DNA from: an uncultured Candidatus Melainabacteria bacterium
Lineage (GTDB): Bacteria; Cyanobacteriota; Vampirovibrionia; Gastranaerophilales; Gastranaerophilaceae
Direction of reading: 5' to 3'
Length of the DNA stretch: 64,000 bases
NCBI GenBank assembly: GCA_934700335.1
Contig: CAKUXM010000001.1
Location: 1-64,000, forward strand
Shown here: piece by piece, positions 57,532 through 64,000 of the stretch
Layout: each line of letters starts with the position of its first letter
Numbering within the stretch: position 1 is the stretch's first letter
Translations under genes and position numbers: made by a program
Notes under the pieces: generated by a model
The model's database searches: none
Seen by the model: only the letters and a program-made list of their open reading frames with translations
What the model was told of the DNA's origin: nothing

Positions 57532-59540
57532 TGATTAATCCCCTCCGGATAGATTGTATATGAATACATTATATCACATTTTGGATAACGAGTTTTATTG
57601 TTAACCATTATGTCATCTATTTTTTGCTTGAACAACTTAGTGAAATTGCGGTCGGCATCAGTAATTACAAGAGTTAGAGTCGTTGTATCACCGTCAATTT
57701 CTTTTAGTGAATTGTTAAGATAATTTTTATGAATAAGATTTTCTTCAGCTAAAAGATTGTTAATTGTTTCATTGTCAGCAGAAATTGTTATTGTAGCAAA
57801 CTGCTCATTGCTAGACTTTGATTGATTAACTTTTTGTTTGTGAGATATCCAGAAATTACTCTTTTCACTTGATAAAGGCAATGCAAAGTAGAAATTTGAA
57901 CCTTTTTCTAATTCACTATCACACCAGATAGCACCATTATGTGCATCTAATAATTGACGTGCAATTGAAAGACCTAAACCGGTACCACCAGCTTCACGAG
58001 TAAGTGAGTTTTCAATTTGTTCAAAGCGGTCAAATACGTGTTTTAAGTTTTCTTCTGCAATACCTACACCTTCGTCTGAAACACAAACGACAAGATAATC
58101 ACCTTTTAATGTTTTCAACACCTCATCAAAATGTTTATCGTTAATTTCAGAGGCATTTTTGATATAAGTTTTAATTGTAATATTTTTGTCATTAGGTGTG
58201 AATTTTATGGCATTATTCACAAGATTTACCAATACTTGTTCAACCCTATCAATATCAGCAAAAATTTGAGCATTGTTATCTTGAATATCAAGATTTAATG
58301 AAATGTGTTTATCATTTGCCAAACCTTGAAGAGACGTTTGAACAGCCTTGATTGTATCATCAATTGTTGTTACGCCAAATTTGTAATCCATTTTCCCTGC
58401 TTCAATTTTAGAAATATCAAGCAAGTCATTGATAATACCTGATAAACGTTTGATGTTTCTTGAAATTGTATCAATAGCAGGAACCATTTTTTCTGGTAAA
58501 GTGAAGAAGCGTTTTATATTATCAACCATACCTTTTATAACAGTCAAAGGAGTTCTCAATTCGTGAGAAACGATTGATATAAATTCTGATTTAATCTTTT
58601 CTAATTTTTTAAGTTTTTTGTTTGTCTCTTTTATTTCTTGGTAAAGAGAAGCATTTTTCAAAGGCATTGAAACCTGTTGAATAATTGTTCTAAAGATTTC
58701 CACATCAGTTGATGTAAAACCGTTTTCTTTGTAGATTTCAACAAGTCCGAAGAAATTATCACCTGAACTTATTGGAGAGAACATATTATCATATCTATAA
58801 ATTGAGAACGTATGACAATCTATATCGCTCTTTATATGTTTTTCGCAAATCAAATTATCAACATTGATTTCATAAGGTGCTTTTTTATTTTTAAATAAGT
58901 TGTTGTAATTTATGCACGCATGATCTTTTAAAGATGCAAATAATTCATCTGAAATTGTGTATTTTGAATGAATAATTAATTCTGGTTTGTTGTCATTATT
59001 TAGAGTAAGTGCATAACATAAATCAAACTCTAATGAACGATTGATACCTTCCATCATCAATTCAATAAGTTTTTCTTTCTCCAAAGTTCCTGCAAATTCT
59101 GAACTAATATTGTACAAAACTTTAAGAGTATACAAGCTTTTTGTATTATTTTTGTTTGTTTCTGCAAGAAGATTGTATGATAACTTGTTGCGCAAATTTG
59201 AATTGATAGTAGATGCTAAAACTTTTGCAGAAATATTGCCAATAAGGAACGCATCTGCCCAACGCAAAAGTTCTTGAGGAATATTGTCTTCTTTTGAAAT
59301 AAGAATAACAATAATACCGTCTCTTGCTGAAGTTATTTTTTTAGGAAGAAAACGTAAATCTATATTTTTCAAATCATTATCAATAATGATAACCTCTGGC
59401 GCCTCATCTATTAAAAATTTTAGACAAGATTCTTCAGTATCTTCAAAATATAAATCGTAAGTATTGCGTCCTAAAAGTGTTTCTATTTCATTAAACTTAC
59501 TTTCATTATCAGAAAGTAATAATATTTTAGTCTTAGCCAT
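57528..59540 (-). CDS. Hybrid-type sensor kinase: pseudo-receiver, GAF, HisKA, HATPase
   Basis: This 670-residue soluble protein has an N-terminal receiver-like domain (about 1-120; DNDLKNIDL where a phospho-Asp might be), a GAF domain (about 150-300), a coiled coil (LYQEIKETNKKLKKLEKIKSEF), a HisKA domain with FISIVSHELRTPLTVIKG (His about 328), and a HATPase domain with NLVNNAIKFTPN, SDEGVGI and GGTGLGLSIARQLLDAHNG. A C-terminal extension of about 110 residues is unknown. No membrane segment is present, so it senses cytoplasmic signals. TAAAAT lies 6 bases before the ATG. It is the first gene of the five-gene operon. Confidence 0.9.
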   Translation of the reverse strand: MAKTKILLLSDNESKFNEIETLLGRNTYDLYFEDTEESCLKFLIDEAPEVIIIDNDLKNIDLRFLPKKITSARDGIIVILISKEDNIPQELLRWADAFLIGNISAKVLASTINSNLRNKLSYNLLAETNKNNTKSLYTLKVLYNISSEFAGTLEKEKLIELMMEGINRSLEFDLCYALTLNNDNKPELIIHSKYTISDELFASLKDHACINYNNLFKNKKAPYEINVDNLICEKHIKSDIDCHTFSIYRYDNMFSPISSGDNFFGLVEIYKENGFTSTDVEIFRTIIQQVSMPLKNASLYQEIKETNKKLKKLEKIKSEFISIVSHELRTPLTVIKGMVDNIKRFFTLPEKMVPAIDTISRNIKRLSGIINDLLDISKIEAGKMDYKFGVTTIDDTIKAVQTSLQGLANDKHISLNLDIQDNNAQIFADIDRVEQVLVNLVNNAIKFTPNDKNITIKTYIKNASEINDKHFDEVLKTLKGDYLVVCVSDEGVGIAEENLKHVFDRFEQIENSLTREAGGTGLGLSIARQLLDAHNGAIWCDSELEKGSNFYFALPLSSEKSNFWISHKQKVNQSKSSNEQFATITISADNETINNLLAEENLIHKNYLNNSLKEIDGDTTTLTLVITDADRNFTKLFKQKIDDIMVNNKTRYPKCDIMYSYTIYPEGINQ

Positions 59541-59735
59541 AATATTATTTTAACAGCATAAAATGGCTGGGCAAATTGTTTACAAATATAAAAGTGAATG
59601 TAAATATTATTGATAAAAAAATATTTTCGTGCTTAGATATTCATGTGGATATTCCTTCCTCTCTTTGGATTATCCGTAAATAAATATCAAGCGGCTAGGT
59701 ATTTATAACAACAAATTAAGAAGGAAAAAGAAAAA
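59541..59735. other. Leader region upstream of rpsP
   Basis: This is the 195-base spacer between two divergent genes. TTGTTT-N17-TGTAAA near 59577-59605 is a possible rpsP promoter, leaving a leader of about 120 bases with GATATTCATGTGGATATTCC-type repeats and then AAGAAGGAAAAAG before the ATG. No specific regulatory fold is recognised. Confidence 0.3.
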
Positions 59736-60128
59736 ATGTTAAAAATCAGATTAAAAAGATTAGGCGCTAAAAAAGCTCCAACTTACAGAGTTATCGTTAT
59801 CAACTCTACAACAAAAAGAGAAGGTTTACCTATTCAAGAATTAGGTCATTACAACCCAAAAACTAAAGCTATGAAATTAGACAAAGCATCAGCTTTAGAT
59901 TGGATTAGCAAAGGTGCTCAACCTACTGAAACTGTTAAATACTTAATTAACAACTGTAATGATGACGGTACTTTAAACTACAAAAAGAAAGAAACAGTAA
60001 AACTTTCTAAAAAAGCTCAAGCAAAAGCTCAAGCTGAAGCAGAAGCAAAGGCTGCTGCAGAGGCTGAAGCTAAAGCAGCTGCAGAAGCTGCCGCTGAAGC
60101 TCCTGCTGAAGAAGCAACTGAAGCTTAG
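59736..60128 (+). CDS. rpsP: 30S ribosomal protein S16
   Basis: This 130-residue protein has an S16 core (residues 1-80: MLKIRLKRLGAKKAPTYRVIVINSTTKREGLPIQELGHYNPKT) and an unusual low-complexity tail of about 45 residues made almost only of Ala, Glu and Lys. S16 binds the 5' domain of 16S rRNA. The usual partners rimM, trmD and rplS are absent; the gene stands alone with a terminator. Confidence 0.96.
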   Translation: MLKIRLKRLGAKKAPTYRVIVINSTTKREGLPIQELGHYNPKTKAMKLDKASALDWISKGAQPTETVKYLINNCNDDGTLNYKKKETVKLSKKAQAKAQAEAEAKAAAEAEAKAAAEAAAEAPAEEATEA

Positions 60129-60150
60129 TAGTTTAGCTGATATATTTTTG

Positions 60151-60186
60151 AAGGCGAAATTCGTTTCACGAATTTCGCCTTTTTAG
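60151..60186 (+). terminator. Intrinsic terminator of rpsP
   Basis: A perfect AAGGCGAAATTCGT-TTC-ACGAATTTCGCCTT hairpin is followed by TTT. It separates rpsP from folP. Confidence 0.9.
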
Positions 60187-60214
60187 TGCTATTTTTTCGT
60201 GCTACAATTCTCTT

Positions 60215-61357
60215 ATGAAAGACTTTACACTCAAAACAATTGATAATACTGAAATTTTAACAGAGCTTGAAAATATTGGCTTTGACAAATCTTATTCAAA
60301 CATTGCTCAAAATAAATATAAGTATTTGAATATTAAAATTTATGATTTATCTATTCCGCAAGCAAACATCTTAAAACAAACTGCACTATCTTATGGTTGT
60401 GATTGCGCAATCCACAAAGATGTATTAATAAACAAAATAGATAAAACTGATTGCATCTTGACAGGTTCAATCTCTCAGATAAAAAAGATAGCGAAAAGTC
60501 TTGAATATCAACAATTTAGTTTGAATATTTTAAGCGAAAGACTTGAAGAAATAATCCGCCAACAACAAGAAAACCACAAGACTAAACTTGCAGGAATTTT
60601 GAACATAACAACAAATTCCTTCTCAGATGGAGGAAAATATTTTGAAAAAGATGATGCGATAAAACATCTTGAAACAATGGTTGTAGAAGGTGCTGATATT
60701 ATAGACATCGGAGCAGAAAGTACTAAGCCTTTTTCTGAACCGATTGACAGCAAAATTCAATTAGAAAGAATTTTACCAATCCTTGATTATGTAAAAGAAA
60801 AAAATATCAAGACCCCTATAAGTATTGATACTCGAAGCGCAGAAGTTGCTCAGGAATGTATTAAAAATGGTGCAAGTATAATTAATGATGTTTCAGGTTT
60901 TGATTATGACGAAAAAATGATTGACGTGATAAAAAATTCAACTGTAAAAATCATTCTTCAACATTCTCAAGGAACACCTGAAAATATGCAAGTTAACCCA
61001 ACTTACGATAATGTTATAGACGAAATATTTAAAAACTTAAAAGCAAAAGTTGATTATGCCCTATCCAATGGAATAGACAAATCTCGTATTATAATTGATG
61101 TCGGAATTGGCTTTGGAAAAAGAAGAGAAGACAATTTTGAACTAATAAAACGCATGTCAGAATTTAAAGCCTTAGGTTGCGAAATTATGGCGGGAATTTC
61201 TAGAAAATCTTTTCTAGCTCTTGATGATGAACTAGAAAAAGACATCTACACAACAGCATTATCGACATTATTAATTGAACAAAACATTCATTATTTAAGA
61301 GTTCATAACGTTAAAATGCATAAAAAATTATTAAACCTAATGGAGAACTTTAATTAG
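60215..61357 (+). CDS. folP: Dihydropteroate synthase with N-terminal extension
   Basis: This 380-residue protein has a C-terminal DHPS TIM barrel (about 122-380) with LAGILNITTNSFSDGGKYF, GADIIDIGAESTKPFSEPI, ISIDTRSAEVAQECIKNGASIINDVSGF, IILQHSQGTPENMQ, IIIDVGIGFGKRREDNFELI and IMAGISRKSF. It joins p-aminobenzoate to the pterin pyrophosphate in folate synthesis. The N-terminal 120 residues form a mixed domain, also seen in some Clostridia/Thermotoga-type DHPS, of unknown role. TACAAT lies 6 bases before the ATG and there is no ribosome-binding site. Confidence 0.93.
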   Translation: MKDFTLKTIDNTEILTELENIGFDKSYSNIAQNKYKYLNIKIYDLSIPQANILKQTALSYGCDCAIHKDVLINKIDKTDCILTGSISQIKKIAKSLEYQQFSLNILSERLEEIIRQQQENHKTKLAGILNITTNSFSDGGKYFEKDDAIKHLETMVVEGADIIDIGAESTKPFSEPIDSKIQLERILPILDYVKEKNIKTPISIDTRSAEVAQECIKNGASIINDVSGFDYDEKMIDVIKNSTVKIILQHSQGTPENMQVNPTYDNVIDEIFKNLKAKVDYALSNGIDKSRIIIDVGIGFGKRREDNFELIKRMSEFKALGCEIMAGISRKSFLALDDELEKDIYTTALSTLLIEQNIHYLRVHNVKMHKKLLNLMENFN

Positions 61358-61992
61358 AATTGTGCGCCAATTAAATATTTATAAGAGCAATAAACGCCTC
61401 GACCCTTTTTAGAGCAATCCATATCAACCTCATCTGAAGAAATATCTTTACCAAAAGGTTCAATTTTATCTTTATAAATATTTATACCAAAAAGGTCTTT
61501 TCCCCAAACATTCGGAGCATCTTCACCATTTGTATCAATCATCAAAGCTATCATAGAAGAATTGTCATACAATTCCTTCAACCATTTTATCCCGATAATT
61601 TGACCGTTTTGAGTTTTGAACAATTTGTCAAAGTGGTAATACTGACCTTCTTTTACTTTTTCAGAATTCAAATATCTTGGAGAATATTTTTTGTCATAAA
61701 ATCTATCCTCAATTCTAAGATATGGTCTAAATTCATCTAAAATAATATCTTCAATTTCAGAAGTATTAGATGCACTTGTTATTTTTGAATGAACTAATGT
61801 TTTGTAAGTATCATCATTATTTAAGTCCATTGACTGAAAAGCATACAAAATATCATCATAAGAATGTCTCCACTTGCTAACATCTTGAATTGTTTTAGAA
61901 TCATTCAAGACAAGCGGAATAACCAATGCTGACACTATCAGAATTAGCATAAATACAATAATAATTTCTATTAAAGTAAACGCTTTTTTCAT
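61354..61992 (-). CDS. Type IV pilin-like/pseudopilin protein
   Basis: This 212-residue protein has a class III prepilin signal: KKA-FTLIEIIIVFMLILIVSALVIPLVL, with cleavage expected before F and the Glu at mature position 5. The remaining 180 residues are an exported domain with no clear family (MIDTNGEDAPNVWGKDLFGINIYKDKIEPFG resembles calcium-loop regions of minor pseudopilins). It would be processed by PilD and assembled by the secretion/pilus system at 41281-47333. It ends 4 bases into the convergent folP gene. Confidence 0.88.
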   Translation of the reverse strand: MKKAFTLIEIIIVFMLILIVSALVIPLVLNDSKTIQDVSKWRHSYDDILYAFQSMDLNNDDTYKTLVHSKITSASNTSEIEDIILDEFRPYLRIEDRFYDKKYSPRYLNSEKVKEGQYYHFDKLFKTQNGQIIGIKWLKELYDNSSMIALMIDTNGEDAPNVWGKDLFGINIYKDKIEPFGKDISSDEVDMDCSKKGRGVYCSYKYLIGAQF

Positions 61993-61993
61993 G

Positions 61994-62851
61994 TTATCTT
62001 GCCATATCCAATCTTTTCTTCTCTTTAATCAAAGACTCATAAACCCATTCAGGAACGAAATGTTTACCCAAAAGGATTTGACCATTATTAGGATTTGGAG
62101 CGTGGAAATCAGAGCCACCTGTTACGATAAGTCCTAATTCTTCTGCCATCGAAGAGAAATATTCAACCATTGCTGGAGAATGTTTTCTATGGTAAGCTTC
62201 AATACCTCTTAAACCATAGTTCATTAATTCTTTAATTAAATCTGCACTATTATCAATATCGTGAGGGTGAGCAACAACTGGAACACCGCCTGCATCATAG
62301 ATAATTTCAACCGCATCTTGTGGAGAAACAGTTTTTCTCTTTACATAAACTGGTGAATTGTCGTTGATATATTTACTGTAAGCTTCCACAACATTTTGAG
62401 TTCCGCCAACAGCAGTAATGGCTTTTGCAATATGTGGACGACCAATACTTCCACCTTCTGCAACCAATTTTGTTATATTTTCAAAAGGTATATTGATACC
62501 TTCTCTTTTCTTCAACAAGTCTAAGATATCATGAGTTTGGTTAGTTCTTGCTTGTTGTTGGATTTTAAGCATTTCTTTAAAATCAGAATTGTTAACGTCC
62601 ATAAAATAACCTAAAATATGAACTTCATTGTTTTCATAAATTGTATTTACTTCAATACCTTGAATAATTTCTAATTTGTCTTTTTTACTTTCTTTTTCAA
62701 GATAGTCTTTAGCAATTTGATATGACAAAATATTATCGTGGTCGGTAAGCGCAATAACGTCTAAACCGGCATCGATAGCCAAATCAACAATTTTTTCTGG
62801 AGTATAAATGCCATCAGAGTAGCAAGTATGAACATGATAATCACCTTTCAT
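61994..62851 (-). CDS. PHP-domain phosphoesterase (TrpH/YciV-like)
   Basis: This 285-residue protein has the PHP metal-binding motifs DYHVHTCYSDG (about 4-14), ALTDHDN (about 34-40), GIEVNT (about 65), IGRPHIA, VAHPHD and a C-terminal GGSDFHAPN. The family includes the 3',5'-nucleotide phosphatase/5'-3' exoribonuclease RNase AM (YciV). It lies between ymdB and the pseudopilin gene. With RNase Y and YmdB upstream it gives a nucleic-acid-turnover neighbourhood. TGGAGGAATGAATA precedes the ATG. Confidence 0.88.
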   Translation of the reverse strand: MKGDYHVHTCYSDGIYTPEKIVDLAIDAGLDVIALTDHDNILSYQIAKDYLEKESKKDKLEIIQGIEVNTIYENNEVHILGYFMDVNNSDFKEMLKIQQQARTNQTHDILDLLKKREGINIPFENITKLVAEGGSIGRPHIAKAITAVGGTQNVVEAYSKYINDNSPVYVKRKTVSPQDAVEIIYDAGGVPVVAHPHDIDNSADLIKELMNYGLRGIEAYHRKHSPAMVEYFSSMAEELGLIVTGGSDFHAPNPNNGQILLGKHFVPEWVYESLIKEKKRLDMAR

Positions 62852-62866
62852 TATTCATTCCTCCAT

Positions 62867-63712
62867 TCATTCAATTGCCTTTTCACTTTCAATCTCCTTT
62901 TTATTACTTATGTCTACATTAAAATTAATTCTTTTTATATCTGTTGAAAAACCAGTATTCAAATCAAGAGAAATTTCAACAGCATTAATTTGAGCAACCG
63001 AACCTGTTGCAACATCATAACGATATGGCAAATGAGTCAACGTACGTTTTAGAGAAGTTTCGTAATCCATTCCTATTACACTATCAACAGAACCACAAAA
63101 ACCAGCATCTGATATATATGCCATATTACCTAATATTTTTTCATCAGCAGTTTGAACGTGAGTATGAGTTCCTAAAACTGCGCTTACACTTAATTCAGAA
63201 CAAAATCTACCGAAACAAATTTTTTCAGCAGTGGCTTCTGCGTGAAAATCAATAATAATGTTTGGAGTAACAGATTTTATTTCTTCAATTCTATCCTTCA
63301 TAATTTCAAAAGGAGAATCCAAAGGTTGCATAAAAACACGACCTAAGAAGTTTAAAACAGCTATTTTGTAACCATTCACATCAAAATATCTTAAACCCTT
63401 ACCCTGAACAGATTTTTCATAATTTAAAGGTCTAACTATTTTTTCAGAAGTATCAATAATAGTAAAAATGTCTTTTTTATCCCAAATATGGTTTCCACTT
63501 GTCATACAATCAATACCTGCATCAGACAATTCACCATAATTTTTAGAAGTTAAACCAAAACCATGAGATGCATTTTCTACATTTGCAATAACAAAATCTG
63601 GCATTTCATTTTTCTTAGACAAGTCAGATAAATATTGAATAACAGCATTTCTGCCAACTCTGCCGACAATATCACCAAAAAATAAAATTTTTATGTCTTT
63701 ATTTTCAGACAT
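62867..63712 (-). CDS. YmdB/TIGR00282-family metallophosphoesterase
   Basis: This 281-residue protein has KILFFGDIVGRVGRNAV (about 8-24), DFVIANVENASHGFGLT, MTSGNHIWDKKDIF, DFHAEATAEKICFG, VLGTHTHVQTADE and ISDAGFCGSVDSVIGM, which match the two-metal active site of YmdB. In Bacillus the gene follows rny, and YmdB hydrolyses cyclic AMP/phosphodiesters and influences biofilm and motility. The rny-ymdB order is kept here. TGAGGAGAAGTTATAA precedes the ATG. Confidence 0.92.
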   Translation of the reverse strand: MSENKDIKILFFGDIVGRVGRNAVIQYLSDLSKKNEMPDFVIANVENASHGFGLTSKNYGELSDAGIDCMTSGNHIWDKKDIFTIIDTSEKIVRPLNYEKSVQGKGLRYFDVNGYKIAVLNFLGRVFMQPLDSPFEIMKDRIEEIKSVTPNIIIDFHAEATAEKICFGRFCSELSVSAVLGTHTHVQTADEKILGNMAYISDAGFCGSVDSVIGMDYETSLKRTLTHLPYRYDVATGSVAQINAVEISLDLNTGFSTDIKRINFNVDISNKKEIESEKAIE

Positions 63713-63732
63713 TTATAACTTCTCCTCAAAAA

Positions 63733-63766
63733 TTAAGGAATAAAGCAAAAAAGCTTTATTCCTTAA
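63733..63766 (-). terminator. Intrinsic terminator after the RNase Y gene
   Basis: A perfect 14-bp TTAAGGAATAAAGC / GCTTTATTCCTTAA stem around a 6-base loop is followed on the minus strand by TTTTTG. It lies just after the stop at 63773, so it may reduce readthrough into the ymdB-like gene. Confidence 0.75.
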
Positions 63767-63772
63767 ACAAAT

Positions 63773-64000
63773 TTATTTTGCAATTTCAGTAGTTCTGAAT
63801 TCTCTAACAACAGTAACTCTGATTTGACCTGGATAATCAAGTTCGTCTTCAATACGCTTTGCAACATCACGAGCAAGTTTTTGAGAAGCTAAATCATCAA
63901 ACATTTCTGATTGAACAATAACTCTAACTTCACGACCTGCTTGAACAGCAAAGGATTGTTTAATACCTTGGAAACTGTTAACGATTTCTTCAATTTTTTG
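63773..64000 (-). CDS. rny: Ribonuclease Y, C-terminal part (runs off the window)
   Basis: Only the last 75 codons are present; the frame is open to the window edge. The translation includes FQGIKQSFAVQAGREVRVIV, LARDVAKRIEDELDYPGQIK-like ELDYPGQIRVTVVRE and ends RTTEIAK, closely matching the RNase Y C-terminus. RNase Y is a membrane-anchored endoribonuclease that initiates mRNA decay. Its KH and HD domains lie outside the window. Adjacency to a YmdB gene supports the call. Confidence 0.92.
   Translation of the reverse strand, partial: QKIEEIVNSFQGIKQSFAVQAGREVRVIVQSEMFDDLASQKLARDVAKRIEDELDYPGQIRVTVVREFRTTEIAK

Noticed and set aside
1..64000. CRISPR array
   Set aside because: No regularly spaced 24-40-bp direct repeats with unique spacers were seen. 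The tandem arrays present (175 bp, 91 bp) are too long and lack spacers.

Overview
The window is AT-rich bacterial chromosome. The best guess for the organism is a gut-type member of Vampirovibrionia/Melainabacteria (Gastranaerophilales), the non-photosynthetic sisters of Cyanobacteria. This is an inference from the gene set: a VKOR-thioredoxin fusion of the cyanobacterial type, a GH57/DUF3536 protein, FolE2, TrmFO, a pilus/type II secretion set and flagellar genes on a low-GC background. It was not checked against any database.

Layout. 1-8766 is an accessory island beside an elongator tRNA-Met gene (8750-8823, minus). Direct repeats that carry the tRNA 3' end flank it, and further tRNA-derived repeats lie on both sides of the tRNA. 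The island carries a complete type III restriction-modification system (mod-res), a divergent XRE-type regulator behind an inverted repeat, a 282-residue protein of unknown function and several small unknown genes. No integrase is visible. 9135-12715 is a flagellar operon (motA-motB-fliL-fliM-fliN). 12860-21463 is an S10-spc ribosomal protein operon from rpsJ to rplR. It stops before rpsE and has unusual internal spacers. 21616-24867 is lysC, a VKOR-thioredoxin fusion, queH and a small Cys-rich protein. 24960-27350 holds a KdsC-like phosphatase and FliO, divergent from an orphan PAS histidine kinase. 27751-32342 is a divergent MarR/EmrAB/TolC-type tripartite efflux module. 32339-40395 has envelope and sugar genes (GT-C glycosyltransferase, UGM-like flavoprotein, trmFO, wecB, GH57). 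41281-47666 is a type IV pilus/type II secretion core (PilP/GspC-like, secretin, ATPase, platform protein). 47623-54044 mixes metabolism (aroQ, folE2, aroA) with an LCP protein, a LemA-like protein and a sigma-70 factor. 54041-59540 is an unusual operon: sensor kinase, response regulator, degenerate GspE-like protein and two sugar-ABC permeases. 59736-64000 is rpsP, folP, a pseudopilin, a PHP phosphoesterase, a YmdB-like protein and the C-terminus of RNase Y.

Most interesting point. The 504-bp spacer 52269-52772, between the sigma factor and aroA, looks empty but holds two apparently undescribed RNA-scale elements. One is a candidate type I toxin-antitoxin locus: a 27-residue hydrophobic ORF with a strong but sequesterable ribosome-binding site on the minus strand, opposed by a short plus-strand RNA with its own consensus promoter and terminator. 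The other is a roughly 70-nt small RNA made of a GNRA hairpin, an exposed C-rich ACCUCCUCCCC tract and a strong intrinsic terminator, an architecture reminiscent of cyanobacterial Yfr1. A second recurring signal is that five genes without a Shine-Dalgarno sequence (trmFO, wecB, aroA, folP and the large sensor kinase) have a -10-like hexamer exactly 6 nt before ATG, as expected for leaderless transcripts.
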